A DNA stretch of 64,000 nucleotides, taken from positions 2,480,001 through 2,544,000 of the forward strand of contig NZ_CP019645.1 of the NCBI RefSeq assembly GCF_001999985.1, written 5' to 3'. This stretch comes from Helicobacter bilis (GTDB lineage: Bacteria > Campylobacterota > Campylobacteria > Campylobacterales > Helicobacteraceae). The translations under genes were made by a program, and so were the position numbers. The notes beneath the pieces were generated by a model. The model was not told the origin of the DNA. It worked only from the letters and a program-made list of their open reading frames with translations, and did no database searches. Below are positions 35,652 through 45,916 of the stretch, piece after piece. Numbering within the stretch: the first letter of the stretch is position 1; each line of letters opens with the position of its first letter.

Positions 35652-36445
35652 AAGAACAACTGACAAGTGAATACATGAAAGGCAAGACTCTAGTTATAAG
35701 TGGTGCTACTCGGGGTATCGGCAAGGCTATTCTTTATCGCTTTGCACGAGAAGGTGTAAATGTAGCTTTTACTTATAATAAGAATGAAGAGGAAGCGCAA
35801 AAAATCGCACAAGATTTAGAATCTAAGTATCAAATCAAAGCAAGATATTATCCGCTAAATGTATTAGAGCCAGAGCAGTATGTAGGGCTATTTGAGCAGA
35901 TTGATAAAGATTTTGATAGAGTGGATTTCTTTATATCAAATGCTATTATTTATGGACGAAGTGTTGTTGGTGGGTTTGCACCATTTATGCGTTTAAAGCC
36001 TAAGGGGTTAAATAATATTTACACAGCAACCGTGTTAGCCTTTGTCGTTGGCGCACAGGAGGCGGTTAAGCGTATGCAAAAAGTAGGCGGTGGAAATATT
36101 GTAACACTTAGCTCCACAGGGAATCTTGTCTATATGCCAAACTATGCAGGGCATGGCAACTCTAAAAATGCAGTAGAAACAATGGTAAAATACGCCGCAC
36201 AAGATTTAGGCGAGTTTAATATCCGCGTAAATGCAGTGAGTGGCGGACCTATTGACACAGACGCACTAAAAGCTTTTCCGGACTATGATGAGGTAAAAGC
36301 AAAGGTTGAAGAACAAAGTCCATTAAAAAGAATGGGAACGCCAAATGACTTAGCGGGGGCTGCATTCTTCCTTTGTGATAATACGCAAAGCTCTTGGCTA
36401 ACAGGGCAGACAATCGTCATTGATGGTGGCACAACTTTCGTGTAA
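35648..36445 (+). CDS. short-chain dehydrogenase of the FabL-like enoyl-ACP reductase type
   Basis: This is a 265-residue SDR with cofactor loop GATRGIG at 19-25. The catalytic pair is Tyr166 and Lys173 (YAGHGNSK). The Y-x6-K spacing is characteristic of enoyl-ACP reductases such as FabI and FabL, whereas ordinary SDRs have Y-x3-K. The same gene follows dapA in H. pylori, where it has been annotated as a hydroxysteroid dehydrogenase. I judge enoyl reduction in fatty-acid synthesis more likely. GAGGTGC precedes the ATG, which overlaps the dapA stop. Confidence 0.7.
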   Translation: MKEQLTSEYMKGKTLVISGATRGIGKAILYRFAREGVNVAFTYNKNEEEAQKIAQDLESKYQIKARYYPLNVLEPEQYVGLFEQIDKDFDRVDFFISNAIIYGRSVVGGFAPFMRLKPKGLNNIYTATVLAFVVGAQEAVKRMQKVGGGNIVTLSSTGNLVYMPNYAGHGNSKNAVETMVKYAAQDLGEFNIRVNAVSGGPIDTDALKAFPDYDEVKAKVEEQSPLKRMGTPNDLAGAAFFLCDNTQSSWLTGQTIVIDGGTTFV

Positions 36446-36480
36446 GATTGAAGTTTTAAAGTGTGTATTTTGGGTGCATA

Positions 36481-38448
36481 ATGCAGGTATTGAATGCAAT
36501 TATACGCAAGTATAGGGCATTTAAGGATTTTTGGCATACGCATATTGCTACTTATACTTACATTGACTTATATCCGCATTTAAAGACTTCTTTAGATGCT
36601 AATAATTCTACACCAAATAAAAAATCTGCATGTAATACTGCCTACAATAAGGAGAGAGACACTATAGAATCTATCCAGCCTTATGTAGCACAAAATGAAA
36701 CAGGTCTAGAATCTAGCATGAGTTTAGAAGGCTTAAGTGATTCTAAGGATAATAATGAGAAGTTAGAATCTAGCAATTACGACTTAAGATTTAGTGCTAA
36801 TTTAAATAATAATGAAAGTTTAGATTCTATACATTCCACATTACAGAATACAACTATCACGCAAACAACAGAGAATTTAGAGTTTAATCCAAATGGTTGG
36901 GTGCGGGGTGTAGTGGTGCAAAATAGGGAAAATCTAAAACCTAGCCTTAGTGTCAGCAAATCGCAAGATTCCATAAGTAAATCAACACAGAATCTAGATT
37001 TCAATACGACAGCTTGTCATATTGACCTTGAGCAAAGCGAAAGGGAAGTATCTAGCATAGAGCTACAACGGAATCTAGATTCTAAAAATTACGCCCTAAA
37101 CCCCGCAGCCCACCCAAATTCAGCACAGAATCTAGATTCTAAACCACCTTGTTATGTTGAGCGTAGCGAAACATCTAATATAGAATCTAAAACAGATTTT
37201 TTGCTTAACGCTCAAAATGACAATAAACAAAATCTAGATTCTATAAAATCTATGCCACAAAGTCCAGTATCCGCACAAGTAGCACAAAACCTAGATTCCA
37301 AAAATCATGCCCTAAACTCCCAGCCCCAAGCAGATTTAACACGAAATTTATACTCCACACAAACAACAAATAAAAATCCCAACACAAAAGATACAATCCA
37401 TTCCACACAGAATCTAACTCAAGCAAATCTAACCCCCTTACTCCACGCCCTAAAAAAGCCCTATATCACATTAGATCAATTAAATAGCAATCACACAAAG
37501 CCACACACATTAGCAAATACATTTCACCGCAAGAAAAGTATGCGAATGTATTATACAATCCTGCCGCTAAACTCATTAGAAGCAAGCAATATTGACATTG
37601 AAAAAAGCGAGTTAAAAAGCCCAAATGTGCTAGATTCCATCGTGCCACTAAAAGCAAAAAGCAATGGATTAATACCCTACAATCATGAATGCAAATATTT
37701 CTTACAGAATCAAAACAAAACACATTTTAACTTTCAGCTTTTTGCGATAAAGAGCGAAGTTCTAGAATCTTATGCCCTAAAGTATTCAGGCAAGATTCTA
37801 TGCTTAAACCCACTTGAAATGTTTTCATCGCTTTTCACACTCTACCCGCATTTAAAACGCTACACCATCATTTTTCAAGATTCTAGCAAACATGCCTTAT
37901 GCCATTACGCACAGGGCTTTTTAACCATAAGCATTGTGCTAGACCGCACAGAAGCCTTGCAGAATTATTACTCATTGATTGAGGATTTTGGTGAGATTTT
38001 TTATTGTGATTTTAGCGGTAAGGCGGATTTATTGCTAGATTTTAAGGACATTGCGACCCTATTTGACATGCCTTTGAAAGAATGTTTGCGGCTACTCGCA
38101 CTAGAGTATATCCGCACAAAACCAGCTTATATTCACTTTTATGCAAGGGCATTTTATAGTATGCGTTCATTCCTAAAAATGCTTTTATTTGCAACTTTAT
38201 GTATATTTATATTCTATTTTTTAGCACTTTTTTATCATAAATATGAGTATTTTCAATATCTAAGGCATGAAGCCCTTACACATAGCACGCAAATAGATTC
38301 TCTCTATCACAAAAAGCAGCAATATCCACTCATGTATGAACGACTTTTCAAAAATCTCTTGGATAAGCAAAGCCTAAATTTTTGCCTACAACAAGACTAT
38401 AACGAGATAGAATCTACATGGATACAAACAGATTGTAATAAACCTTGA
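36481..38448 (+). CDS. low-complexity protein with C-terminal membrane segment
   Basis: This protein has an N-terminal half that is poor in structure. It is built of Asn/Ser/Gln-rich sequence with many copies of NLDSK/NLDSI and two translated repeat elements (CHIDLEQSE at about 179 and CYVERSETS at about 224). The second half looks folded (YTIIFQDSSKHALCHYAQ), with a membrane helix near residue 565 (LLFATLCIFIFYFLALFYH) and a soluble tail. The ATG at 36481 has no clear ribosome site; a GTG at 36463 in frame is the alternative. It follows the reductase gene and may be co-transcribed. The function is unknown. Confidence 0.6.
   Translation: MQVLNAIIRKYRAFKDFWHTHIATYTYIDLYPHLKTSLDANNSTPNKKSACNTAYNKERDTIESIQPYVAQNETGLESSMSLEGLSDSKDNNEKLESSNYDLRFSANLNNNESLDSIHSTLQNTTITQTTENLEFNPNGWVRGVVVQNRENLKPSLSVSKSQDSISKSTQNLDFNTTACHIDLEQSEREVSSIELQRNLDSKNYALNPAAHPNSAQNLDSKPPCYVERSETSNIESKTDFLLNAQNDNKQNLDSIKSMPQSPVSAQVAQNLDSKNHALNSQPQADLTRNLYSTQTTNKNPNTKDTIHSTQNLTQANLTPLLHALKKPYITLDQLNSNHTKPHTLANTFHRKKSMRMYYTILPLNSLEASNIDIEKSELKSPNVLDSIVPLKAKSNGLIPYNHECKYFLQNQNKTHFNFQLFAIKSEVLESYALKYSGKILCLNPLEMFSSLFTLYPHLKRYTIIFQDSSKHALCHYAQGFLTISIVLDRTEALQNYYSLIEDFGEIFYCDFSGKADLLLDFKDIATLFDMPLKECLRLLALEYIRTKPAYIHFYARAFYSMRSFLKMLLFATLCIFIFYFLALFYHKYEYFQYLRHEALTHSTQIDSLYHKKQQYPLMYERLFKNLLDKQSLNFCLQQDYNEIESTWIQTDCNKP
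37015..37065 (+). repeat. partial palindromic element (left arm)
   Basis: TGTCATATTGACCTTGAGC followed by AAAGCGAAAGGGAAGTATCT is a left arm with a short insertion. It is read in frame as CHIDLEQSEREVSS. No matching right arm follows. Confidence 0.5.
37150..37222 (+). repeat. 73-bp palindromic element
   Basis: TGTTATGTTGAGCGTAGCG then AAACATCT pairs with AGATTTTTTGCTTAACG then CTCAAAATGACA, an imperfect inverted repeat. It is read in frame as CYVERSETSNIESK. It is the closest relative of the mcrC copy. Confidence 0.75.
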
Positions 38449-38456
38449 TAGCTAAT

Positions 38457-38530
38457 AATGTAAAGTTTTTACTATTTTTGTAAAAATATTTTACATTTAT
38501 ATTGACAATATATGTAAAGCGTGCTAAGAT
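38457..38530 (+). promoter_or_regulatory. promoter and palindromic operator of the HTH gene
   Basis: TTGACA (38502-38507) and TAAGAT (38525-38530) are 17 bp apart, an unusually complete promoter for this genome. Just upstream is the inverted repeat AATGTAAAGTTTTTAC / GTAAAAATATTTTACATT at 38457-38497. A further TATGTAAAG lies in the promoter spacer. The TGTAAA boxes are good candidates for binding by the HTH protein encoded 21 bases downstream (autoregulation). Confidence 0.65.
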
Positions 38531-38551
38531 TTCAAACATAAAGGACATAAT

Positions 38552-39007
38552 ATGGATAAAAATAGCACATTAAGAGATCGCCTGCGGGAGTTAGGCATAA
38601 AGATTGTAGATTTAGCAAACATGCTAGATATATCACGCCCTACACTCTATAAGCATATAGAATCTTATGAGACAAATGCGTTAGAAAATCTAGATTCTAG
38701 TTATATCGCATTGTTTAACTATATTACGCAAAATGAGTTTATCAACGCGAAAAATGTGTTTATCTATATCACGCAAAATATCTTAAGACTTAAAGAGAAA
38801 GATTTTCAGAACAAGGTAGCAATCACAGGCAACGCACAAAAAGATGCCTTCATTACCCTGCTTTTAGAATCTAATCGCTTTGATGACTTACTTGGCTATT
38901 TTATTTCATGTTATGAACTTTTAGAGAAAGACACATTGAGCGATGAAAGCAGGGCGTTTTTACAACCACTTTTAAAGCTTTATGAAAGTCTTGGTTTAAA
39001 ACTTTAA
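38552..39007 (+). CDS. helix-turn-helix DNA-binding protein (151 aa)
   Basis: The N-terminus (LGIKIVDLANMLDISRPTLY) is a clear HTH, and the rest is helical with a repeated FINAKNVFIYITQNILRL region. No known regulator family is certain. ATAAAGGAC precedes the ATG. A short broken gene begins 21 bp downstream with its own AAGGAGC, so this looks like a two-gene unit whose second part has been lost. A plasmid or phage-type origin is possible. Confidence 0.65.
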   Translation: MDKNSTLRDRLRELGIKIVDLANMLDISRPTLYKHIESYETNALENLDSSYIALFNYITQNEFINAKNVFIYITQNILRLKEKDFQNKVAITGNAQKDAFITLLLESNRFDDLLGYFISCYELLEKDTLSDESRAFLQPLLKLYESLGLKL

Positions 39008-39028
39008 TTTTATTATAAGGAGCATATT

Positions 39029-39326
39029 ATGGCAAAGAAAGAAACACAGCAAAGAGTTTTGGTAATCAAAAACTTTAAAAATATCGGCGTTAGTCAAATG
39101 AATTCTAATTATAACTTAAGCGATAAGCTAGAGAAATTAGTCCTAAATACAAGCTATATGGGCGATCATCATGGTGGATTGGTAACTATCACTATTGAAA
39201 AAAATTGACTATATCGCCTGTGAAACACATGCTAGATTTTTTGAAGATGGGGAAGAAAGACTTGCCAAACTAAGAGAGTTAATCACAGAGGCTGGTGCAA
39301 ATAATATCCTTTTAGACTGGATATAG
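39029..39326 (+). pseudogene. frameshifted partner of the HTH gene
   Basis: The frame begins MAKKETQQRVLVIKNFKNIG and runs 59 residues to a TGA right after an A7 run (GAAAAAAATTGA). One base shift later it continues DYIACETHARFFEDGEERL and ends NNILLDWI-stop at 39326. The joined product of about 98 residues reads sensibly, so a single indel in the A-run is the lesion. The start resembles the N-terminus of AAA-type ATPases (IKNFKNIG), but no Walker motif follows. It could be a phase-variable off state. Confidence 0.55.
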
Positions 39327-39466
39327 ACTTTTTATAGTTGTAACTTAGGCGGAGTTTAATCTCAAATCTATAAATTCACCCTTTCTATAACAATAGCAAT
39401 AAAATGGTGCTTCAAGTCAATTTTAGCTTACTTGTGTATGTTTTTTATATGCAAAATTTGCTGTTA

Positions 39467-40903
39467 TCACTTATACCACTTAGGGAGCTTTTCCATACCA
39501 GAATCTTTAAACATATCTATTTTGCTTTTAGCATTCATCTCCCAGTAATCTAAGTCTTGATTAAAGCTTGTAGCACTCTCAAACATTCTATCCATATATC
39601 TTACATTGTGCATACTCCAGAATCTTAACTCTTGATTAAAAGAAGTTGCATTTCTAAACATTTCGCTAGTATTCCACACATCAGCAAGATTCCATTTATT
39701 TAAGGGCTGATTAAACTCTTTTGCATTTTTAAACATAGCACTCATGCTTGTTACATGGCTTACATTCCATGTATTTAAGCTTTGATTAAATTTCAATGCC
39801 CCTTCAAACATAGATCGCATTTCACGCACTTTTGATACACTCCATGATTCTAGGGGCTGATTAAACTCTTTTGCATTTTTAAACATAGCAAACATACTTT
39901 CCACTCTACCTACATTCCAAGAATTTAGGGGTTGATTAAAGCTTATCGCATTTTCAAACATATTTTCCATATATTTTACTTTGCTTACATTCCAAGCGTT
40001 AATATTTTGATTAAAAGAAGTAGCAAAAGCAAACATGGCATTCATATTGATGACATTTGCCACATTAAGAGATTCTAAAGCACCATTAAAAGACTTTGCA
40101 CCATAAAACATCTCACGCATACTTTCAACATTTCTTGTATCCCATTTATTTAGACTTTGGTTAAAACTTTCTGCTTCAAAAAACATGGCATTCATATAAC
40201 GCACATTTGCTACATTCCAAGATTCTAAAGGCTGATTAAAAGCTTTAGCTCTTGCAAACATATTATTCATACTTTCAACTTTAGCTACATTCCATCGTGA
40301 AATATCCTGATTAAACCGCATGGCATCAGCAAACATAAAGTCCATATTTGTAACATTTTCTACATTCCATTTAGAAATATCATGGTTGAAATACTTTGCA
40401 TGATCAAACATTGCATACATATTGGTAACATTTTTGACATTCCAAGATTCTATACCGCTAAAATCTCTCCGCATCGAGTTTTTAAACAACGCACTCATGT
40501 CTGTAATCGCACTTGTATCAATGTCGCCTAGCTTTATGGTATTATTATCCACAAGGGCTTTTAGCTCGTTTTTTGTTTGTGGTGAGTAAAGATTTTTTGT
40601 AGTTTTTGGTTTAGAATCTGATTTAGCATCTAGCTTTTCTCGTGTATCTTTTAGCTTAGATTTTGTGCTTGTGTCTTGTGTTGCGTTAGATTCTGTATTG
40701 CTTTGTGTATTCTTGTCATTTTTATTTATACTATTTTTAGAATCCATTTCATTTGAGTTTGACTTTGAATGAGTTTTGGAATCTTGTTTTGTATTTAGGG
40801 TGGCTTTACTATCGGCTTCTTTAATGTCTGTTGTTGCAGTTTTCACACAACCTAAAATAGCAATATAGTAACACAATAATGTCGCAATCAAAATAGAACG
40901 CAT
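39467..40903 (-). CDS. BspA-like surface lipoprotein with DUF285 repeats
   Basis: The 478-residue protein has a lipobox (MRSILIATLLCYYIAILGC), so it is an exported lipoprotein. An Asn/Ser/Lys-rich linker (residues 20-110) follows. The remainder is about thirteen repeats of roughly 24 residues with the pattern FNQxLxxWNVxxVxxMxxMF, the DUF285 or BspA-type leucine-rich repeat known from Mycoplasma and oral bacteria, where it serves surface binding. AAAGGAAAT precedes the ATG. It is a single gene convergent with the HTH pair. Confidence 0.85.
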   Translation of the reverse strand: MRSILIATLLCYYIAILGCVKTATTDIKEADSKATLNTKQDSKTHSKSNSNEMDSKNSINKNDKNTQSNTESNATQDTSTKSKLKDTREKLDAKSDSKPKTTKNLYSPQTKNELKALVDNNTIKLGDIDTSAITDMSALFKNSMRRDFSGIESWNVKNVTNMYAMFDHAKYFNHDISKWNVENVTNMDFMFADAMRFNQDISRWNVAKVESMNNMFARAKAFNQPLESWNVANVRYMNAMFFEAESFNQSLNKWDTRNVESMREMFYGAKSFNGALESLNVANVINMNAMFAFATSFNQNINAWNVSKVKYMENMFENAISFNQPLNSWNVGRVESMFAMFKNAKEFNQPLESWSVSKVREMRSMFEGALKFNQSLNTWNVSHVTSMSAMFKNAKEFNQPLNKWNLADVWNTSEMFRNATSFNQELRFWSMHNVRYMDRMFESATSFNQDLDYWEMNAKSKIDMFKDSGMEKLPKWYK

Positions 40904-41018
40904 AAGATTTCCTTTACACCATAGATTCTAAAATCATACCAACCCACTCTCCAGCCTTATACAACCATAGGTTAGATTCCCTAATACACGCCACTTACTA
41001 CATGTATAAGAATCTTTT

Positions 41019-43310
41019 TTAGATAATCTCTTGCCTTTGTTTTTGTATATCAAACACAAGGGTATTATTTTTTACATTAATATGGGCTACTCCGCCTTTA
41101 CGCAGTTCTCCAAATAGCATAGCATTGCTTAAAGGAAGCTTAATAGCAGAATCTATAGTTTTTTTAATCTCCCTTGCCCCAAGTGCCTTATCAATAGATT
41201 GTTGTGCTATAAATTGTGCGGCTTTTGTGCTAAGCTTTAGCGTAATATGCTTTTCTTTCAGTGTTTCGTTTAAATCAGTGATATATTTTTGTGCGATTTT
41301 TTGCAGTTCATTCACACCAAGTGGCATAAAGGGGATAATCGCATCAAGCCTACTGCGAAACTCTGGGCTAAAAGTATCCTTAATCGCCATGCTAACTCTA
41401 TGCTCACTTGTATCAAGGAAGCCCACAGAGTTGCCCTCTTTACTCCCTGCATTACTTGTCATAATCAAAATTACATTTTTAAAGTCAGCTTTATTGTTTT
41501 GATTATCCGTTAATGTCGCAGAATCCATGATTTGCAACAAAATATTATACACATCGCTATGTGCCTTTTCAATCTCATCAAGCAATAATACACAATGTGG
41601 ATTTATGCGAATCTTATTGATTAAAAGCCCGCCTTCTTCATAGCCCACATATCCTGCAGGCGAGCCAATTAGCTTACTAATGCTATGAGATTCTGCGTAT
41701 TCACTCATATCGATTCGCTCAAATTTAATGCCAAGTATTTTTGCTAATTCCTTGCTTAACTCAGTCTTGCCAACACCAGAAGGACCAGTGAAGAGAAAGC
41801 TTGCAATTGGGCGGTGCAATTCACCCAAACCAGCCTTATTAATCTTTATTTTTTCTACAATTTTTTCAATCGCTTTATCTTGAGAAAAAATGCGTTTTTT
41901 AAGTTTTGATTCTAGATTCTTTAATAGCATACTTTCATCGGCATTAATCGTTGATTTTGGAATGTTTGTGATTGAAGCCATAAGAGATTCAATATGTTCT
42001 TTGGTGATGATCTTATGCTGTGTTTTGGAATCTTTTTTTGTTTTCTTTGTTTTTGTTAGCTTCTCTAAAGTCTCACTTTTTCTCTCATTATTGTGTAAAA
42101 ATTCATTTAATTGTGCCTTTGCTCCAGCCTCATCCATTAAATCTATGGCTTTATCGGGCAAATGTCTCTCTGTGATATACTTGCTTGATAGGCTCACACA
42201 GGCTTTTATCGCTTCATTTTCATAAGTTACATTATGAAACTTTTCATAAAGCGGTGCGATTTTCTCAAGGATTAATAGGCATTCATCTTCACTTGGCTCT
42301 TCGACTTTTATCTGTGTAAAGCGGCGTGCTAATGCCTTATCTTTATCAAATGAGTTTTTATAATCATGACTTGTAGTCGCACCAATACAACGCAGTCTCC
42401 CACTAGCAAGCATAGGCTTTAAAAGATTTGAAAAATCCATGCCACCACTATTTGACTGCCCAGCACCAACAATCATGTGAATCTCATCAAAGAAAATAAT
42501 GATATTCTTATCTTTCTCCACTTCAGCTAGAATCTTTTTAATACGCGTTTCAAACTCGCCACGATACTTTGTCCCTGCCACAACAGAGCTTACATCAACC
42601 GCATAGATTACATTGTTAAGCAATTTTGCAGGCACACTTCTCTCTACGATACGCAATGCTAAGCCCTCTACAATGGCACTTTTGCCAACTCCAGCCTCAC
42701 CTATTAACATAGGGTTATTTTTCTTGCGACGGCATAGCACTTGTGCGATTTGATTGATCTCTAAATCTCTGCCTATAAGCGGGTCAATCTTGCCTTCAAT
42801 GGCTAATTGATTAAGATTTTTTGCGTATTTTTCAAGCTGACTTTGAGAATCTTTTGCCTTTTCCCTAGAGACATGCTCATCAAAATCTACCACAATACGC
42901 ATTACATCTTCTATTTGAATGCCTTGTGCTTTTAATAATCTCGCACAATAGCAATCCTCTTCTTGCATAAGAGCCACAAAAAAATCACCAATTCCAACAC
43001 TAGCCTTTTGTGCGTTTTTTGCATGTGAAATCATGTGATCAAATACACGCATAAAGGCTGGTGTTTGGTGTGGTGCTTCTAATTCTTTTAGGGCTCTTCC
43101 CTTTGGTATATGCTTTTCTAAATACGCATTAAGAGAATCCATTAAAATCTTTGTATTTGCCCCAGTTGCCTCAACGAGTTCTCTACCTAAAGGATTATCA
43201 AGCATGACATAAAAAGCATGCTCAATCGTTAAGACATCGTGTCGCATATCTTCTACAAAATGAAGTGTTTTTTGAAAAATGTTTGATAAAGTCGAATTTA
43301 GCTCACCCAT
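41019..43310 (-). CDS. clpA: ATP-dependent Clp protease ATPase subunit ClpA
   Basis: ClpA unfolds substrates for ClpP. The 763-residue protein has an N-domain (residues 1-145), a first AAA+ ring with GEAGVGKS at 204-211, and a second with GPSGVGKT from about 509. The IGL/IGF loop for ClpP docking appears around [12 protein letters not shown]. It is directly downstream of clpS, eight bases away, the usual adaptor-unfoldase pair. A Lys-rich stretch ([16 protein letters not shown]) interrupts the linker before the second ring. Confidence 0.95.
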   Translation of the reverse strand: MGELNSTLSNIFQKTLHFVEDMRHDVLTIEHAFYVMLDNPLGRELVEATGANTKILMDSLNAYLEKHIPKGRALKELEAPHQTPAFMRVFDHMISHAKNAQKASVGIGDFFVALMQEEDCYCARLLKAQGIQIEDVMRIVVDFDEHVSREKAKDSQSQLEKYAKNLNQLAIEGKIDPLIGRDLEINQIAQVLCRRKKNNPMLIGEAGVGKSAIVEGLALRIVERSVPAKLLNNVIYAVDVSSVVAGTKYRGEFETRIKKILAEVEKDKNIIIFFDEIHMIVGAGQSNSGGMDFSNLLKPMLASGRLRCIGATTSHDYKNSFDKDKALARRFTQIKVEEPSEDECLLILEKIAPLYEKFHNVTYENEAIKACVSLSSKYITERHLPDKAIDLMDEAGAKAQLNEFLHNNERKSETLEKLTKTKKTKKDSKTQHKIITKEHIESLMASITNIPKSTINADESMLLKNLESKLKKRIFSQDKAIEKIVEKIKINKAGLGELHRPIASFLFTGPSGVGKTELSKELAKILGIKFERIDMSEYAESHSISKLIGSPAGYVGYEEGGLLINKIRINPHCVLLLDEIEKAHSDVYNILLQIMDSATLTDNQNNKADFKNVILIMTSNAGSKEGNSVGFLDTSEHRVSMAIKDTFSPEFRSRLDAIIPFMPLGVNELQKIAQKYITDLNETLKEKHITLKLSTKAAQFIAQQSIDKALGAREIKKTIDSAIKLPLSNAMLFGELRKGGVAHINVKNNTLVFDIQKQRQEII

Positions 43311-43318
43311 TTTAACCC

Positions 43319-43666
43319 CTACATAACATCACGCAAAACAAGTCGCAATGGCATACCGCTATCTCGTATAAAATTTGTCGCCATGCTAAACTTTAGCTCC
43401 GCAATATCATAGGGATATACGCCACAACTTCCCTCGCCTGTGTTATGCACAAACTGCGTAATAGTCTGTGCATCAAGCATACTTTTATTAAACACACGCA
43501 TAAGCAAGGTAATAACAAAATCAACGCTTGTATAATCATCATTAAGCAGGATAATCTCTTGCATTCTAGGCTGGGCTATCTCTACCTCATGCAATGTTTC
43601 AAAATTAGCAGAATCTGAATATTCATATTTATTATCTGGCATTATAAACTCCACTTGTTGATTCAA
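43319..43666 (-). CDS. clpS: ClpS adaptor
   Basis: ClpS delivers N-end-rule substrates to ClpA. The family core LLNDDYTSVDFVITLLMRVF and the later ATNFIRDSGMPLRL are present in 115 residues. It leads the clpS-clpA operon. A 207-bp AT-rich gap separates it from the divergent leuD. Confidence 0.93.
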   Translation of the reverse strand: MNQQVEFIMPDNKYEYSDSANFETLHEVEIAQPRMQEIILLNDDYTSVDFVITLLMRVFNKSMLDAQTITQFVHNTGEGSCGVYPYDIAELKFSMATNFIRDSGMPLRLVLRDVM

Positions 43667-43873
43667 CGAAGCTTTATTTTATCAAAAATTCACTTAGTTT
43701 TTGCAATTATTTTTATATTTTAAATGATTATATTGAGCGTAAATTGCGATATTAAATGCAAGTTATATAACATTATAAAACATAAATTTATGTTTTTTTG
43801 AATTTTTAGGATAAAATGTTAGAAATGTAAAGAATATAAAACATGAAACATACGCACATTAAAAGGAAAAGCG

Positions 43874-44365
43874 ATGAAAGCACAAGGATTTATCCATAAA
43901 TATGGCGATAATGTAGATACTGATGTGATTATTCCTGCAAGGTATCTCAACACCGCAGACCATAGGGAGCTTGCAAGTCATTGTATGGAAGATATTGATA
44001 AGGATTTTGTGAAAAAGGTAAAGAATGGCGATATTATGGTTGGTGGGTGGAACTTTGGCTGCGGGAGTAGCAGGGAACACGCACCTATTGCGATTAAGGC
44101 AAGTGGGATAAGCTGCATTATCGCAAAAAGCTTTGCTAGAATCTTTTATCGCAATGCCATTAATATCGGCTTAGCGATTATTGAATCTGAAGAGATAGCA
44201 GACTTCCTGCAAGATGGCGATAAGGTAAGCATTGACTTTGATAAAGGTGAGATTATAGAATCTAAAAGCCAAAAAAGCTTTAGCACAACGCCCTTTCCGC
44301 CTTTTATACAAGAGATTATCAATGCAAATGGGTATTTGAACTGGATAGCGAAAAATAAGAGGTAG
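43874..44365 (+). CDS. leuD: 3-isopropylmalate dehydratase small subunit LeuD
   Basis: LeuD forms the isopropylmalate isomerase of leucine synthesis together with LeuC. The 163-residue protein has [13 protein letters not shown], the swivelling-domain signature [15 protein letters not shown] and AIINEI-type tail. This is the archaeal/LeuD2 length class. AAAAGGAAAAGCG precedes the ATG. No leuC gene is in the window, so the enzyme partner lies elsewhere. Confidence 0.92.
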   Translation: MKAQGFIHKYGDNVDTDVIIPARYLNTADHRELASHCMEDIDKDFVKKVKNGDIMVGGWNFGCGSSREHAPIAIKASGISCIIAKSFARIFYRNAINIGLAIIESEEIADFLQDGDKVSIDFDKGEIIESKSQKSFSTTPFPPFIQEIINANGYLNWIAKNKR

Positions 44366-44601
44366 GTTGTGTATTTATTTTTACTAAGCATAAAAACCTC
44401 ACGACTCACAAAACGAAGCGTCTTTAGAAAATTTCTTAGAAAAATTTTGAAAAGAGATTGGGTATTTGATGCTTTTAATTTGTTTCCATCATTTGTGAAA
44501 CATGTTAAAACAAGCATCAAGAATAAACATCACATGATTTTATTTGAGATTCATGTGGTATAGACAGCGTTTTCTCTTGGTGCTTTTATGAAATCTTAAC
44601 T

Positions 44602-45465
44602 CTATTTCTTAATATTTGTTTTCAAAGTCCCAATACCTTGTATTTCACATACGACTTCATCGCCTGCTTTTAAAAACTTAGGTGGTGTAAATCCCATGCC
44701 AACGCCACTTGGAGTCCCCATAGATATGATACTACCCGCCTTTAGTGTAAAATATGAGGATAATTCAGCAATGACATGTGGTACATCAAAAATTAGCTTA
44801 GAAGTATTGCTATTTTGCCGCAACTCACCATTCACATAACTTTTAATATCAAGGTTTGTAATATCCAAATCATCACGCAAAACAATACATGGACCCATAG
44901 GAAATGCACCCTCTAAACTTTTACCCGCATACCACTGCTTATGCTTTTGTTGCAAATCCCTTGCGGAAATATCATTGCCTATCGTGTATCCAAATACAAA
45001 ATCGAGTGCATTTTCTCTTGTTGCATGGCGACAATCCTTGCCGATGATTACCACAAGTTCTACTTCATAATCTAGCTGACTTGTATTATTTGTGATGAAA
45101 AAATCACCATTTGGTGCGTTGCATTCATTAATGCGTTTGCTAAAATAGACTGCCTCTTCGCGTTTGCCATCGAATGCTTCATTCTTAAAACGCATAGATT
45201 CTACTGCGTGTTCCATGTAATTAATGCCAAGACAGATAACATCTTGCATTGGCGTTTTAATAGGTGCGAGTAGCGTTATATCGCTAAGTGGTATGAGTGG
45301 ATTTGGCTTATTTAGATATTGCTTGAAGCTGTCATAATGCACGATAAAATCGTTCATATTATTGCTTATATCAAGTGGCATAACCATTGTATCATTCTCA
45401 CATAAGATTCCCAAAAATTCAATGCCTTTATCTAAGAATCTTACAAGCTTACCATGTAATTCCAT
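44602..45465 (-). CDS. fumarylacetoacetate hydrolase family protein
   Basis: The 287-residue protein has the FAH fold: CLGINYMEHAVES, the acidic metal ligands in DYEVELVVIIGKD, GYTIGNDISARDLQ, and the closing GTPSGVGMGFTPP. Members split 2-oxo acids or act as oxaloacetate decarboxylase/tautomerase; the substrate here is unknown. AAGGATAAAG lies upstream. It is a single gene converging with leuD, with a 236-bp region between. Confidence 0.85.
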   Translation of the reverse strand: MELHGKLVRFLDKGIEFLGILCENDTMVMPLDISNNMNDFIVHYDSFKQYLNKPNPLIPLSDITLLAPIKTPMQDVICLGINYMEHAVESMRFKNEAFDGKREEAVYFSKRINECNAPNGDFFITNNTSQLDYEVELVVIIGKDCRHATRENALDFVFGYTIGNDISARDLQQKHKQWYAGKSLEGAFPMGPCIVLRDDLDITNLDIKSYVNGELRQNSNTSKLIFDVPHVIAELSSYFTLKAGSIISMGTPSGVGMGFTPPKFLKAGDEVVCEIQGIGTLKTNIKK

Positions 45466-45701
45466 TCTTTATCCTTTTATGATCATTGCATACTTTTAAT
45501 GATAGCATATAAGTGAGTAGTATTATTGTATAGTCAAGTCTTTTTGGAATTTCTTGTGTGCGAATGCAGACACAATATATTCAAATATTTGTTATTAATT
45601 ATTTACAAGAAAACTGCTAAATCATGAAAAAAATGGAGAGAGGATAGCTAGAATCATAAAGTATCGCAGTTATAATGATTTTATTAAGATCTAACAAAAA
45701 A

Positions 45702-45790
45702 TGGCCGGGAGAGAGGGATTCGAACCCCCGGAGGTGTGACCCTCAACGGTTTTCAAGACCGCCGCTTTCGACCACTCAGCCATCTCCCGC
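45702..45790 (-). tRNA. tRNA-Ser (anticodon TGA)
   Basis: The minus strand starts GCGGGAGATGGCTGAGTGG, has the anticodon stem CGGTCTTGAAAACCG with TGA, a long variable arm and GGTTCGAATCC, and ends with encoded CCA. Length is 89 including CCA. Confidence 0.95.
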
Positions 45791-45819
45791 ATATTCTAAA
45801 ACCTAGCAAACACTTTTTA

Positions 45820-45894
45820 TGGAGGCGACACTCGGATTCGAACCGAGGAATCAAAGCTTTGCAGGCTCATGCCTTACCACTTGGCTATGTCGCC
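45820..45894 (-). tRNA. tRNA-Cys (anticodon GCA)
   Basis: The minus strand starts GGCGACATAGCCAAGTGG. The anticodon loop CCTGCAAAG contains GCA, the T arm has GGTTCGAATCC, and CCA is encoded. It is 29 bp upstream of tRNA-Ser in transcription order. Confidence 0.95.
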
Positions 45895-45916
45895 GATTAT
45901 CTCATACATACAAAAG

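Noticed and set aside
38238-38448. Possibility that the 661-residue frame is two genes
   Set aside because: The frame is continuous with no internal ribosome site before the folded half, so one gene is the simpler reading.
43728-43760. TATATTGAGCGTAAATTGCG resembles the palindromic element arm
   Set aside because: Only about half of the arm matches and no inverted partner follows, so chance similarity is likely.
43778-43795. Perfect palindrome AAACATAAATTTATGTTT followed by T residues
   Set aside because: It is a loop-less AT palindrome that would fold poorly as a terminator. It lies upstream of leuD where an operator is possible, but there is nothing to support a particular regulator.
44369-44563. 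64-codon frame after leuD
   Set aside because: It starts right after leuD with a poor ribosome site and contains AT-rich, unlikely sequence between two convergent genes.
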